A program made the position numbers and the translations under genes. 64,000 nt of DNA, taken from contig CM065296.1 of NCBI GenBank assembly GCA_032871835.1, positions 112,664,146-112,728,145 on the forward strand. The letters run 5' to 3'. Positions 46,606 to 59,800 of this stretch are shown in pieces (the stretch's first letter is position 1; every line of letters begins with the position of its first letter). The notes under the pieces are model-generated. The model had not been told where the DNA came from. It saw only the letters and a list, made by a program, of their open reading frames with translations, and made no database searches. This DNA comes from Dipteronia dyeriana (lineage: Eukaryota; Streptophyta; Magnoliopsida; Sapindales; Sapindaceae).

Positions 46606-47285
46606 CACGTTAATCGAGGCTACCTCTATAATTGCATTCATTATGACTTGGCCTATATCAATCTTTGTCTGATCTTGAATACAGCTGAGTAAATCTGCTT
46701 TAGGCTCTGAAACTGTGGTTCTGTGAGTGGTTGGCAGGAGGGAGAAAATGTTGAAAAGGTTCCAAAATGCCAACTCCTGAGGTAGCTCTGATTGTTTAAG
46801 CATGTGACCATGCTCCCATACATCATCATTTGTCCCTCTGAGTGCCATAGCCATACTTTGTTTAGTGTTATGCCTACTCATATACCCTATACTGAATTGT
46901 GGGTAGTCTGACATGCCAAAGTGAGCGTTGATCTTGGTGGCATTGATCATGACTGGTATGTCTCTTACCAAAACCGGTCTAGCTTCTTTCATTGCCCCTA
47001 GTATCATACTGGTGTAGAACTCTTTTACCAATGAAACATTGGCATCCGTCCGGACACTGACAAAGTTCTGTCATCCTTGTTATGTCACGGTCATGGGGAT
47101 TGGTGTATCCTTGAGTTTCACAAGGTGCGTACCTCTCTCAAAAATAATGTTTGCGTCGTTACGCTTTTACATCCGTCTCCCATAATCACGGTTCCACACA
47201 CACTGTTGCGTCGCTCTGGATGATGATCCGGCTTTCCTCATTCCGACAGGCGCGGACTTTGTATTCTTCTTGGGTGGCATCTTTA
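46603..47285 (-). pseudogene. Env-position ORF of element A (plant transposon-associated domain)
   Basis: The N-terminus MPPKKNTKSAPVGMRKAG starts near 47280. After a stop and frame changes comes an open 142-codon stretch with VKEFYTSMILGAMK, VRDIPVMINATKINAHFGMSD and HGHMLKQSELPQELAFWNLF. The pattern EFY, then RG-V-VPI-P--IN--FGL-D, is typical of the extra ORF that follows pol in Athila-group elements and is annotated as a putative plant transposon protein domain. It is sometimes called env-like only because of its position; no fusion-peptide or membrane segment is visible here. The end near 46603 abuts the target site of solo LTR B. Confidence 0.7.
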
Positions 47286-48487
47286 GTTGTGAGATTATGT
47301 TCCTACAAAAAAAAACCAACAAAACATAAAAACATAAAAAATCCACAACCACTCTTAGTTCTATCACTTCAAACAATACAATCAACATGACAATCCAAAG
47401 TATCTATCTCCTTATAAGCTTCCACAAAATTGAGGCCAAGCATAATTACAAATATAGCCTAATTTATCGATTATTCCTCCATCATATGCGAAAAACTACT
47501 CACACAATCATTAAAAACAACTCAATTGCACCCACAACCACCCTAAATTCGAAATTTCTTCAAAAACCCACAAATCCACACACAAAAATTGCTCAAACAA
47601 TCTATAAATACTATATTATAGTATTTCGTGTGTGATTGTGGTCTACAAAACCAATTAAAACTCAAGAAAAGCAAACTAACAAGAAAACCCCTAAAATTTC
47701 GAAACCCTAACCTATACAATCATACATAAAACTATGCCCTAGCTTGATTTGATTAAAAGATGCTAAATATAGGGCATGATTCCATGAAGAAAAGATAAAG
47801 AGAGAGAGAGAAGAAGAAGTTAGAAACATACCAGTCGAAATCGTGGATGGCTTTAGCTTGAGAGAGTTTTGAAAAAATTGGAGAGAGTGTGAGATTGAGT
47901 GAATGTCTCGTTTCTCTTTTTAAATTCATTTTTTTTAACCAGACACGGTACGAAGTGCAGTTCACTTAGACACTTCGTACCGCACTTATCTGCATATCCC
48001 GTGGTAAAGCGCCTGTTTTATGCCCAGACTATGGTACATGTTACGGTTCATTTCGATGCAGCATACCGTAACTTGGGCATCAAAATTCTTCTACCCTTAT
48101 ACGCGGTATGTGGTATGTGGTACGGTTCGCATCGACGTAGCGTACCGTAACCTGGGCATTTAAATTCTTCTGCCCTTATGCGCAGTACGAAGTGCTGTAC
48201 GCACTTCCTTCTAGTGCGGTACGTGTATCGCACTTCATATCAGCATTGGCCTGATGAAGGCATTTCATTTGCTCGATTCTTTTCCCATAATTTTCTCCCT
48301 CCTGTTTACACTCATATAGTCTTTCAAAACTCACAAAATCACATCAAATGTGAAGGTGAAAATGGGTGATTCAGCATGCAATAAAACCAAAAACAATTAT
48401 GCCATTCGAAAGAAAATTTAAATTAAACTGAACACTAAATTTACTATTTACAAATATGGTACCTTTCTTTTGTTCTCAGGTGGGGTC
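47286..48487. other. Spacer between pol and env-position ORF of A, with GC dyads
   Basis: 47286-47930 is AT-rich and non-coding. 47940-48235 holds three units of the tacgaagtgcggtacg dyad family, as in the LTRs of A. On the minus strand, 48240-48487 leads out of the pol frame. Confidence 0.6.
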
Positions 48488-51216
48488 TCAGAGGTGGATT
48501 ACCTCCATGATTTGTTCCGTCTCATGTTCCCGGTAGATTTTCAGCCTTTGTCCATTTACCTTGAAGCTTTCCCTTGCGTCATTTTCGATCTCAATTGTTT
48601 CATATGGGAAAAAGTGCTTCACAGTGTATGGCCTTGGCCATTTGCTTTTCAACTTTCCAGGGAAGAGATGAAGTCTTGAGTTGTACAGTAAGACTTGGTT
48701 ACCCATCTAATTGTCCTTCTTCACCAATCGATAATCATGTCATTTCTTACTTTTCTCTTTGTAAATCCGGGCATTCTCATAAGCATCTAGACGCATTTAG
48801 TCTAGCTCATTCAACTGGATGAGTCTCTTTACACCAGCAGATCTCATATCAAAGTTTAATATCTTTACCGCCCAAAAGGCTTTGTGATCTAACTCAACTG
48901 GAAGGTGACATGCTTTTCCGAACATCAACCTGAAAGGAGACATGCCAATTGGAGTCTTGAAAGCAGTTCTGTATGCCCATAACGCATTATAGAGCTGTTT
49001 TGTCCAATCTTTTCTCTGAACCCCCAAGGTCTTCTCTAGAATACTTTTGAGCTCGCGGTTCTAGATTTCAGCTTGCTCGTTTACTTGCGAATGGTAAGGA
49101 GTGGTCACTCTATGCCTTACACCATATTTTCTTAGCAATGCTTCAAATTGTTTATTACAAAAATGTGAGCCTCCTTCGCTCACTATTGCCCTTAGCGTGC
49201 CAAACCGTGAGAAAATATGCTTCTACAGAAACTCAATTACTGTTTTTGTATCAATTGTTGGAGTGGCCACATCTTCAACCCATTTGGACACATAGTTCAC
49301 TGCTACCAGTATATATTGATTCCCTGTGTGAATTTGGGAAAGAGCCCATGAAGCCTAGACCTTACATATCAAATAACTCCACCTCCAACAAGAAATTCAA
49401 TTGCATTTCATCCCTTTTACTGATGTTTCAGGTTCTTTAGCACCTATCGCATGCTTCTACAAAGCTTCTAGCATCATGAAAAAGTGTAGGCCACCAGAAA
49501 CCCTACTGAAAAATCTTTCGTGTTGTTCGGATTCCACCAAAATGTCCCTCACACTCTCTAGAGTGACTATGGCCTAATATGCTATTTATCTCTTCTTCCG
49601 GTATGCACCTTCTTATCATTCCATCCGCGCAAGTTCAGAATAACAAGGGCTCATCCCACAAATACCACTTCACTTCATGCAAAAACCTCTTCCTCTGGTT
49701 GTAGTTCATGCCAATTGGCATAATATCACTAGCTAGATAATGCACATAGTTAGCAAACCATGGAACCATAAGATCTTTCAGAGCAAAGAGCTGCTCATCT
49801 GGAAATTTCTCATTGATTGGAATCACTACCTCTTCCTTCTCGTCTCTTTCTAACCTGGATAGGTGATCTGCTACAAGGTTCTCCGTTCCATTCTTGTCCT
49901 TGATTTTAAAGTCGAACTCTTGTATGAGCAAAACCCATCTAATCAATCAAGGCTTCACATCTTTCTTGTTAAATAAATACTTGATGGCTGTATGATCTGT
50001 GTACACGATGACCTTTGAACCAACCAAGTACGATCTAAATTTGTCGAATGCAAACACCATAGCCAAAAGCTCATTTTGTGTTGTTGCATAATTGACTTAT
50101 CATTCAAGGTTTGCTTGCATAGTAGATCACATGAAGCCTCTTCTTTTTTCGTTGCCCCGAAACTGCTCCCACAGTAAAATCACTGGCATTACTCATCAAT
50201 TTGAACGGTAAACTACAATCTGGGGCAGAAATGATTGGAGCCGATGTAAGTTCTTTCTTCAAAAAGTCAAAAGCTGTATGAAACCCTGCATCAAATACGA
50301 AAGGTGAATATTTCATCAATAAAGTACACAAGGGCTTCAAAATTTTCGAGAAGTCTTTGATGAAGCGCCTGTAAAACCTGGTGTGTCCCAAAAAACTCAT
50401 AATGCCTTTAACTAACACCGGAGGTGGTCACTTCTCTATCACTTCAATTTTTGCTCAATCCACTTATATTCCTTGGCTTGAAATTTGATGACCGAGCACT
50501 ATCCATTCTTTCACCATAAATAGACACTTCTCCCAATTGAGAACAAGATTCGTTTCCTCACATCTCTCCAACACAAATGTCAAGTTCTTTAAACAGTTAT
50601 CAAAGGACATCTCAAAAACCGAGAAGTCATCCATAAAGACTTCTATAAACTTCTCCACCATGTCGGAGAATATTATAGTCATACACCTCTGAAACATAGC
50701 CGGAGCATTACATAACCCAAACGACAGTCTTCTGTAGGTAAATATCCCATAAGAACATGTGAAAGTGGTCTTTTTCTGGTCTTCGGGGTCTATAGGGATT
50801 TCGTTATATCCTGAATAACCATCAAGGAAACAGTAGTATTCATGTCCCGCCAATCTCTCTAGCATCTGATCAATAAAAGGCATCGGGAAATGATCTTTCC
50901 TTGTAACACTCATTGTCTACAAGAATGGTCTTCCTAAGAGTAGAGGTACTTCTACGTCTTTCTCCATGTCTAAAATCATAAAGTCAACCGGGAAGTATAA
51001 CTTGTTTACCTTGACCAAAACATCTTCCATCACTCCTCTCGGATACTTGATTGATCGATCCGCTTGTTGCAATGTGACATTGGTTGGCGTCACTTCTTCA
51101 ACTCCCAACTTTTGAAAATTTGAGAATTGCATTAGATTAATGCTAGCTCCTGAGTCAATTAAAGCCTTACTGAATTTTGATGTACCAATGGTACAAGGGA
51201 TGATGAATTTCCCCAT
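48488..51216 (-). pseudogene. Degenerate pol of element A: PR, RT, RNase H, integrase
   Basis: Protease (50917-51216): ALIDSGASINLM active site and VPLLLGRPFL end. RT (50464-50913): TRKDHFPMPFIDQML, CFLDGYSGYNEI, LSFGLCNAPAMFQRCM and the catalytic EVFMDDFSVF, the Athila-style FxDD. RNase H remnants at 50104-50418 (SFLGHTRFYRRFIKDFSKI) and 49635-49946 ([14 protein letters not shown]). Integrase remnants at 48797-49027 ([19 protein letters not shown]) and 48488-48706 (PYTVKHFFPYETIEIEN, FKVNGQRLK). Protease and RT are joined by a deletion that removed the first RT motifs. There are many stops and shifts; the DDE core at 49050-49600 is barely readable. Confidence 0.88.
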
Positions 51217-51795
51217 GATCCTTCAATTTGGGTGGAAGCTTGTTCTGTAGTATAGATCTACATTCTTCCGTCAATGTCACCGTTTCGAACTCTTCTAGCT
51301 TCCTTTTGTTAGATAGACGCTCCTTCAAGAACTTCACATAGGTCGACATTCGTGCTAGAGCTTCGAAAAACGGGATGTTGATGTATAGTTTCTTGAACAT
51401 TTCCAAGAACTTTGCAAAGCTTTAAGCATCCTTATACTTTCTCAGCCTTTACGGATATGGAATAGGTGGAACATATGTTTTGACTTGTGGAGGTGTTGGT
51501 GGCTCACTTTCTTGATCATTTTCCAAGATCACTTCCTCATTTCTCAACTCTTCATTCTTATCAACCTCCACTTCCTCTCTATCTTCAATCACAACCTCTT
51601 CTCTTACCCCAAAGTCCTTTGGCAACTCCACATTCTTTCCACTCCTTAGAGTGAATGCATGACATTGATCTTTCAGATTGGTGATCGTATCGCTGGGAAA
51701 GGTCCCTTGCTGTCTCACTTGGGCTCCCCTGGCTAACTGACCGACTTGTATCTCTAAATTTTTAATGGAGGCTTGGTTGTGCTTATTTCTGTACA
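51217..51795 (-). pseudogene. Gag-protease linker region of element A
   Basis: 51449-51795 encodes NLEIQVGQLA followed by an acidic stretch (EVVIEDREEVEVDKNEELRN), and 51217-51406 encodes MSTYVKFLKERLSNKRK and LPPKLKD, both typical of the Athila gag C-terminus just before the protease. A 1-nt shift precedes the protease frame. Confidence 0.75.
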
Positions 51796-53443
51796 TGTTT
51801 TAGGTCCCCATTTCCTATTATTTATGCTTTGTTCTTTAGGTATTTTATGTGTTTGTTGAGCATGTGTAGATCACATTCCATTCAAGAGGTGTTAGATGTT
51901 ATTTTGGAGAAAAAGAGTAAAAAGTCGATTTTTGCCAGTGCAGAACAGTCATATTGCGGGGCCTATATCTCTCAGCTCTGATAGAATTTTGTGTCCTACT
52001 ACCTATGGATTGAAATCCCTGGAAGTCTAGTTTCCGGTGCACTTTACGGATCGTAATTCCGATATTCTTAGAAGAAGTTATGTGCAATTTAGAAACCGAA
52101 GGTCAGTGCTGGATAGTCAACCGTGGCCTAGACCGCCGTCCAGGCACCAGACCTAGCCAACCATCTACAGAGCGGTACTTGGCAGAGGAATTCTGCGGTC
52201 TGGACCACGGCGACCTCCGAGCAACCCAGACCACAGTTTGACGGATTTTTGGGAGAAATCCACTCTGAATTGGTCCAGAATTGTTCCAAAACTTTCCAAA
52301 TCAAATTCTAATGATTTTAGAAGATCAAAACATGTTTGGGAAACTTCCAAAACTCAAATTATGAGTCAAACATCAAAAGAGGAAATTCAATTTAGGAAAG
52401 GATTCTCATTCCTTGTTTCATTCTACTTTCCCACTTGATGGATTTCCTAAACCTATGAAGAATTGGGGGTTCACAAGGAAAAATAACCGATAAATATTTC
52501 CTATTCTTTGCAATTCAAGGGGGAGAGGAAGCCAAGGGAGGCCCCAAGCCACCAAGGGGGCCGTCCCCCACCACTCCATCACCATACACCTTCCATTCAT
52601 CTTTACACATCGAATATTCAAAGATGAAGAAGAAGAATTCATCATTGAAAACTTGAAGAACTCATTGATGGCCAAGATGGGTTTTATCTTTTCTTTCTCT
52701 TCTCTTATTTTCATCATGTGTAACTAACTCATATTAGGGAATCAATGTGAACCTCTATGGATGCTCTTTATTAGAATTGACGATATTTTCATTAATTCGA
52801 GTTTTGATTTATTCAACTCATCCTATGTCTTAATTCTTATTTCTTGTTAATGCATGATCATACGTTGGCATGAATTTAGGGATTTGATAATTTAATGATT
52901 AAGGTTAGAGTATTGATCTATACGTAATCTTAATTAATATTCAATTGAATGGATAAAACTAATCTTATCATTGATCTATGCAAGTAGGTTTTGGTTCATT
53001 GTTCTTGCACTTAATGGGTTCTCGATTGTAGTTTGCGCCATTGATCTATGGGTAAATTGTAATTGAGAACACTTGATTCATCCCAGGATCATATGGTAAT
53101 AATCATACTTAAGATAAGAACGAACCCTTAGCTTTATTAATATCCTTCACAGTCAATTCGAAACATTGAGTAAACATAGTAGGGGAGCATTGATGACCTA
53201 GTGCTTTCTCACCTTCGATCACAACCAAATCTCTTCAATTGCTTTCATTAGATTAATTTAATTTAAGTTTTTAGTTTAAATCAATTCACCATCAATTTCT
53301 GGTTGTTTTTAGTTTAACTTTAATTAGAATTAGATCTAACCAAATAAATCACTTTTCCTCGTGGGAACGATCCTTACTTGCCGCTGTACGATATCTTCAC
53401 GATTCGTGCACTTGCGAGTATTGTTTTTATAACACGATTTACA
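51796..53443 (+). mobile_element. Solo LTR J in the gag region of A
   Basis: The gag reading of A breaks at 51795 (MYRNKHNQ) and resumes at about 53450 (LKKLDAD). The inserted block starts tgttttaggtccccatttcc and ends near gatttaca. It shares with LTR B the region ggcctatatctctcagctct ... ttccggtgcactttacggat. GC-rich dyads lie at 52115-52235 and a GGAGAGGAAG-rich stretch at 52520-52570. The right end is uncertain by a few bases and the flanking 5-mers (gtaca, tcaca) match only partly. Confidence 0.7.
52115..52240. repeat. GC-rich dyads in LTR J (cggtct-gacc type)
   Basis: caaccgtggcctagaccgcc, agcggtacttggcag, tgcggtctggaccacggcg and cagaccacagttt make up a cluster of inverted ccgtgg/ccacgg and cggtct/agaccg words. 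Confidence 0.65.
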
Positions 53444-54402
53444 TCACATCAGCATCTAGCTTCTTAAGTGTGGCATCTTGGGTGTCCATGCGACCATCTA
53501 TCTTCACCAAGTACTTAGAAAGAATATCTTCAATTGCTGGCTTCCTTTCCGCCTCAATGGCTCTATTCTGGTTCTGATAACTAGGATGTTATCGGTTGTA
53601 AGCCTCAAGTTGCTGTTGGTTGTCAAAACCTGGAGGTTGTCTCTGGATCAATTTTTGTTGTGGTTGTGGTTTTGGTTGTTTTTGTTGGGTATCCTTCCAT
53701 GAGAAATTTGGATGGTTCCTCCATCTTGGGTTATACGTGTTTGAATATGGATTGTTCTGAGGATTCTGAGTTGCTTGTTGGTTGCTGAAGTTTCTGTTAT
53801 ATCCAACGAAAGCTACTTAATCTGACGAATCTAAAACAAAGAGGTTCTCATCCTGACATTCGAAACTCATATGTGGTCCTGAACATAGTTCACAGTAAGC
53901 AACTATAGCATGACTACTCCCCGTACTCATCCTGTTCATTTGCTTAGTAAGTGTTTCAAGCGGAGCCTTCACACTTGTCATTTCGTCAACCTCGAGGACG
54001 CCATGACCCTTTTTTAGCAATTGTCCTTCGTCCCCCCAATGGCTATTATTATTGGTCATTCCTTCTATGAAATCATAGGCCACATCTGTTGTCTTGGTCA
54101 TGAGCGACCCTTCTGAAGCTGCATCCGCAAAATTCCTAGTTGGTTATGAGATTCCAGTGTATAAGGATTGCAAAATATGCCATTTTGCCAATCCATTGTG
54201 TGGACACTACCTAATTAGCTCCTTGAATCTCTTCCATGATTCATAGAGATTCTCCTTATCAAATGCCACAAAGAAAGTTATGTCATTCCGAAGGCGGGCA
54301 GCTTTTCCCGGAGGGAAATACTTGTTTAGAAACTGTTGAGCCAACTGCTCGAATAATTCAATGGAATCTGGTGGTAGTGATTGTAGCCATGCTTTTGCTC
54401 GG
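53444..54402 (-). pseudogene. Gag of element A, C-terminal half
   Basis: 54207-54402 encodes RAKAWLQSLPPDSIELFEQL and FLNKYFPPGKAARLRNDITF, the conserved Athila capsid segment. 53817-54101 encodes the region with VYEVD-like GVLEVDEMTSV and the zinc-knuckle-like CELCSGPHMSFEC. Further down is a Gln/Pro/Asn-rich tail (53500-53816). Stops at 53815 and 54104 and frame changes are present. The upstream half continues at 55971 beyond solo LTR C. Confidence 0.82.
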
Positions 54403-55965
54403 TGATCTCTCATAAATGAGAACCCGCAATAGTATGGAGCCGTGGGAGTAGTACAATGATAAATAAGATTCGTTCCACGAGGATTGATGAATTGATTACC
54501 ATAATTGATTGATTAGACTACTATTTAGACAAACAAATATTTGATGATTCGATTATACGACTAACACTAATTAACTATAAACTACTCCTAGAATGCTACT
54601 AATGAAACTTAACCAACAAGCAAACAAGACAAAGTCACACACAAACAAATGTTTGTATTGCTATTAGGAACTTAGGCTAAGATCTTGAATCCACCTAACC
54701 AATCATCACCAATTTATAGACACACCATTATGAATAAATTATACAAATGTGAATGTAGACTCGTGATACCCTCTATTAGTCTATACTCTCTCTTGAGTAA
54801 TAGAGACAACACTTATATGCACCAATAACCTATCTCTCGATGGTCATCTGAAATGCACACAAGTTCATTAAGCTTAGTGGTTCACTAAGTGAGTTCTAGA
54901 GACTAGCCTTGAGTATTTCTACCTTACTAGACCTCTATCATGCATTTCATTGAGCACATTGTGTGCTTCCCCTCTCGGTACATCACAAACCAACCAAACA
55001 CACATCAAATGCTAGCTAGACACTCAATGTAAATTAAATCATGAAATACATATACATAAACATAATCAATATGAATAAAGTGGTGGTCTTCATTAGTAAA
55101 TCATAGTAAAGGTTTCATCTTGGCCTTAGCCAAGATGAGTTTAGTTCATAATGTAAGGATTGGCTACAAAAGATGTGATTTTTATACAAGCCATAAGCAA
55201 ATATAAATGCTAAATGAAAGAGAGAAATATTAAGAATAAACTAAGTGTAGATATCCCCTCTCTTGGTTGGTGGACTATGATTGACTTGCTCTTTCTCTTG
55301 ATGCTCCCCTCTTGCTCCAAGGTTATGTTTTTGTAGTGGAAAATGATGGGAAGGTTGGGCATTTAGTGTTTGGTAGAGTGGAGTTGAAGTTTGGATGATG
55401 GATTATAGGCTTGATGAAGTGATTTGGTGAAGGAATTAAGTGGAAGGTAAGGGATTTAGGTGAAAGGTAGTGTTTTTAGGGTTTTGGATTGTAAAGGGAG
55501 GATTTTGAGCTTAGGATCATCCAAGAGATCCTCAAAATAGCTTAAGAAGGGGTATTTATAGGAATAGGAATGAGGCACGAAACCCTAGAAATTCAGCTGA
55601 GTTGTACTGCTGCGCTGGTCGAGTGGCGCCTCACCGGCGTAACATCACTGATCTTGTGCGCTGGTGAGGGTTGTGCTGGTCGAGTGGAGCCTCACCAACG
55701 CAACATCACTGATCTTTTTCACTGGTGACGGTGGCGCTGGTCGAGTGGCGCCGGTCAAGTGGTGCCTCACCAGCGCCAGCCGTGGCCTATGACCTAAGTT
55801 TTTCCATTGCGGCCCTAACTTTTCTCAATTTCGCACTATTACCCTGGGATTGCTAAAGGAACCTGCACAAGCTTAATACACCATTAAATACTCAATTTTT
55901 ACTTAGGAATGAGTGCAAATGATAGGATATGGAGGCTACACCGAGTGTAGAAATGGGAGTTATCT
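54403..55965 (-). mobile_element. Solo LTR, family C, copy 2
   Basis: It starts tgatctctcataaatgag, ends gggagttatct and is flanked by perfect duplications ctcgg (54398-54402 and 55966-55970). Removing it rejoins the gag frame around the K/RDRAKAW motif. It is about 146 bp longer than copy 1 because of an extra stretch near 55490-55600 with the TATA-like cctataaata (minus strand) that copy 1 lacks. Dyads at 55600-55785. Confidence 0.93.
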
Positions 55966-55970
55966 CTCGG

Positions 55971-56323
55971 TCCTTCAGAAAGAACGGAAACAACTTCAGC
56001 TTGATGAAGTTTTTTGTTACTCCATTGTAGCGGAAGGTCTCACATATCTCATTGAAGTTCTAGAGACGCTGGTTTGGGTCTTCATATGGATAACCATAAA
56101 ACTGAATCGTGTTCGAGATTATTTGAATCAAAGCTGGCTTGATCTCAAAGTTATTAGCTGCAGCTGTTGGTCTTCTAATAGACGAAACATTCTGGTCCAC
56201 CCTTGGACTGATAATTTCATGGAGACTCTTTTGGTCAACTCCCACGATATCTACTGGTCCTTAGACCAGTTCTGATTGATCCGTAACTATGGGAGGATTT
56301 TGAACATCAGAAGGATTTGCCAT
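55971..56323 (-). pseudogene. Gag of element A, N-terminal half
   Basis: The start ATG is at 56323 (MANPSDVQNPPIVTDQS), about 225 bases inside the 5' LTR. A stop follows at about codon 20. Then VDQKSLHEIISPRVDQNVSS, ANNFEIKPALIQII and YPYEDPNQRL are read, the Athila gag N-terminal signature (ANNFEIKP...EDPN). The segment ends at the target site of solo LTR C. Confidence 0.85.
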
Positions 56324-56523
56324 TGCTCTATTTCTTCATCGATTTCAGTGATTTCTCATTGCCGTTCTTTCAATATTGTGATCAAATAACAAATCTTGCG
56401 GACTGTTACTCCTTGTACATTAGTGCATACAAGAGCAACCTGTATGATATGATACAATAAGAAATTTAAAAGTAAAACGTTCAAATTAGTTATAACCAAA
56501 TATTTCCAATATCAAATACAATT

Positions 56524-56549
56524 AAGTCCCCAACAACGGCGGTAAAAAT
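56524..56549 (-). other. Primer-binding-site-like sequence of element A
   Basis: Inside the 5' LTR the minus strand reads accgccgttgttggggact, close to the tggcgccgttgccgggga site (tRNA-Asp type) of Athila elements, with a few changes and about four extra bases before it. Confidence 0.7.
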
Positions 56550-56835
56550 TGATCGTGTCAAACTTGACTTATTGACTCTCGCAATAACACGAGGTCGGAA
56601 TGATAGTATAATGATAATGTAGGGATCGTTCCCACGGGGATAAAGGTTATGATTACTGGAATTCAAAGGCTTGCTAACTATTTGAACAATCTAAAACATG
56701 AGTTTCCAAGAGTTGCAATAAAGTAAATTAACTCAAACACAAACTAAATTATCTAACTAAACACTTATAGAAATGTATAGAAAACATGTTAGAACTCGAA
56801 TCTGCTTCAACCCTCCAAAGGGCACACTTGACTCC

Positions 56836-59800
56836 TGATCGGATCGATTTATATACCTATTTGAGATCCCCATTATCTAGCTTTTATTCTTGTTTTTGAG
56901 TATATTTTGGTATTTGATGTGTTTATGAGCCTTGTGTAGGTACATGTTCCCTACGGAAGGTATTTGAGTTTAATTAAAGAGTTTTTGAGGTTAAAGAGCA
57001 GAATTTGGAATAGCTTATACAGACACCCCAACTTTGGAATGTCATATCTCTCTCCTCCGATCGAACTACGTCTCCCATTACAACTTTTCAGAAATCCCCG
57101 GAGGACTTCTTTCCAATGTACTTTACAGATTGCGATTCCGAGGTGGACTTTTAGAAATAATTTTGGATTTGATTGTGTTCTTATACTCCATAAATAGCCC
57201 ATACACTCTCACGTCCCTATGTTTGTTTTCATTACAAAAATTGAGCTAAAACACTAAACCTCCATACATCAACATAACCCAAACACAAGTCATACCCTAG
57301 TTATTGATCATGTTAAGGTGTATAGCTTTAGAGAAGTTGTATTTGCTCTAAATTTTGTAAATGTGTACTTAGGCAATTATGTGTAAATGTGCAAAGGCAA
57401 GGGCTAAAAAAAAAGAAGAGAAAATAAGTGTGAATTATAAACACTTAAGTCTTCAAGTTCTTCAAATAAAAAGTTACTTACCAATGAGTACAAGTGTAGC
57501 ACAAATGTGCAATATAAAGTTTAGTGCCTAGTCACTTGTAATGTAATGTGTTTTAGAGCTAACTAAAGTATTATAATATGTATAAACACTTTGGAATGAT
57601 TAGTAACTTTATCATTCCCACTCTTACCATATCTTCCATCCCATACACCACCATAAATCACCTTGGCCCCAATACAAGTGAGGGAAAGTTTATTTGATCT
57701 CTTAGAAAGTCTATATTTGGGAATATGACTCAATGCATGCTCTTTCCACGTTCATGATATTTCAATTCTTTCCATGAGATCTATCACTATAAAATGTGCT
57801 TCCTTGAATATAGTCATATGCGATATATTAGATTCCATGAACATAACTTCCAAATCGCATGTGTTTGCTAGAGAGTGATCGCCTAGGTTATGAGTGAAAA
57901 AATCCGACTGAAATCCGGTAAGGATTAGAGTCAAGGCAAATTTTATCTTGAGCATTCGAGCGTTGTTGATTTGTAAACCGAAAACATCTTAAGTATTGGC
58001 ATACTTGCATTGTGTGAAACATTGTTATTGATTGGTATATTTGAGATACTAGCATGCGTGTGTTGTTTTTATGTGGTATGTTTGGATTACATCTCAGCTT
58101 TCTTGCAGAGTAATACGTTTGTGGGTGTTCGTATCTGTAAACCCTCAGAAGACAAAACTTCTCCATCTAGGAATCGCCTAGTGGTTGAAAGGCTTATGGC
58201 ACGTGCTAAGTGTCATCGTGTTTCCTACGAAAGTGGACTAGTCTAGCTTAGTTTTTAATTGTGTTCATTTTGTTTGAATGTTTTTCGTTTTAGTTTTTTG
58301 CTCGAAGATGAGCAAAAGATAGGTTTGGGGGTATTGATCGGAACGATTTATATAAAATATTTGAAGTCCCCATTATCTCGCTTTTGTTCATGTTTTTGAG
58401 TATATTTTGGTATTTGATGTGTTTGTGAGCCTTGTGTAGGTACATGTTCCCTACGGAAGGTATTTGAGCTTAATTGAAGAGTTTATGAGGTTAAAGGGAA
58501 AAATTTGGAATAGCTTATGCAGAGACCCAAACTTTGGAAGGTCATATCTCTCTCCTCTGATCGAACTACATCTCCCATTACCACTTTTCGGAAAGCCCCA
58601 GCGGACTTCTTTCCAACGCACTCTACAGATTGTGAATCCGAGGTATGTAGATAAAGTTATGATTGTTTTCATAATGGTGCGTAGAGGTGCAGTATGCAAC
58701 CGTGCGAGACCAATTTGCGTACCGCACTTCGTACCCCATTTTTTGTCATTAGGTTCCAAAAGTGATGTGCGGTACGCCTGTTGATGCGTACCGCATGACA
58801 TACCGCATATATGGGCAGAAATACATTTTTTGACCATTTTTTGAAGGGTATTCTTGTCTTTTAACCCCAATATCTTACCCTAACTTCCAAGCCTATAAGT
58901 AACCCACTTTCTCTCCTCTTTTCAAACCTCTCTTCCCCTCTTTTCCCCTTCTCAAACCTCTTATCTTCTTTTTCCATTTTCTTTCACCTCTTGCTCCCAT
59001 GGAGGTTTTTCCTCCATGGGAGCTCACCATACACCTCCACCTCACCATTATACACTTCCTCCATCCATCTTAGAGTAGATTACAAAGGAATTAGGAGCCA
59101 AATCCGAGCTAGGAAGGCTATGAGCATCTTTGGAGAACTTGTCTTCAAGGGTTTGCTCTTATTTACTCATTTCTTTGTATTTCTTGTTTTCTTTGATGTA
59201 TTCCACCAATTTGGGGATATTGTAAACCTACATTTGTGTGATAAATGTATTGATTGTACTTAAATTCATTTGAGTTTTGTTTTGCTCTTTGATATATGTG
59301 TTTTTATGCTCTTAATATGATATGTATGTGTATGAATTGTTAGAAATCAATATGTGTCCATGATTGGGTTTATGAGTAGTTGTAATTTAGAGTAGAAATT
59401 AGATACCCATGATTGTTGATTGATTGATGGATGACTTAAAATTCCATATATTGAGTAATTTGAGTAATATGGATTTTAGCCCCAAATAGTAGAATAGGTT
59501 TCAGTTCAAGCTTTTAGTTGCTAAATTGACCTTGGTTCATATCCTTGATCTTAATGGGTCTTTGTATTAAGACACAATTATCCATCCACGTGACAGGATT
59601 GGGTGATGAATTGATTGTGGGAAAATTTCCTAATCAATAGGATGAACCTTTAACCTAAATTGAATGTTCTTAATGATATACCAATCACATTGTTGCATGT
59701 AGTTGTTAGGTAAACTTGTTTCCCATGTTTAGCCATCCTAGGGGGTTGACTAAACCGAATCTTTGACGTAGAAGTAAAGACCACCGACATTTCTTTTGTG

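Noticed and set aside
46603..47285. True viral envelope gene in element A
   Set aside because: No signal peptide, transmembrane helix or fusion motif; the readable domain is the plant transposon-associated one found at this position in Athila-type elements.
57142..58334. Coding content in the interior of B2
   Set aside because: Short frames only; no gag or pol motif in any frame. Only the 3' end signature and polypurine tract are recognisable.
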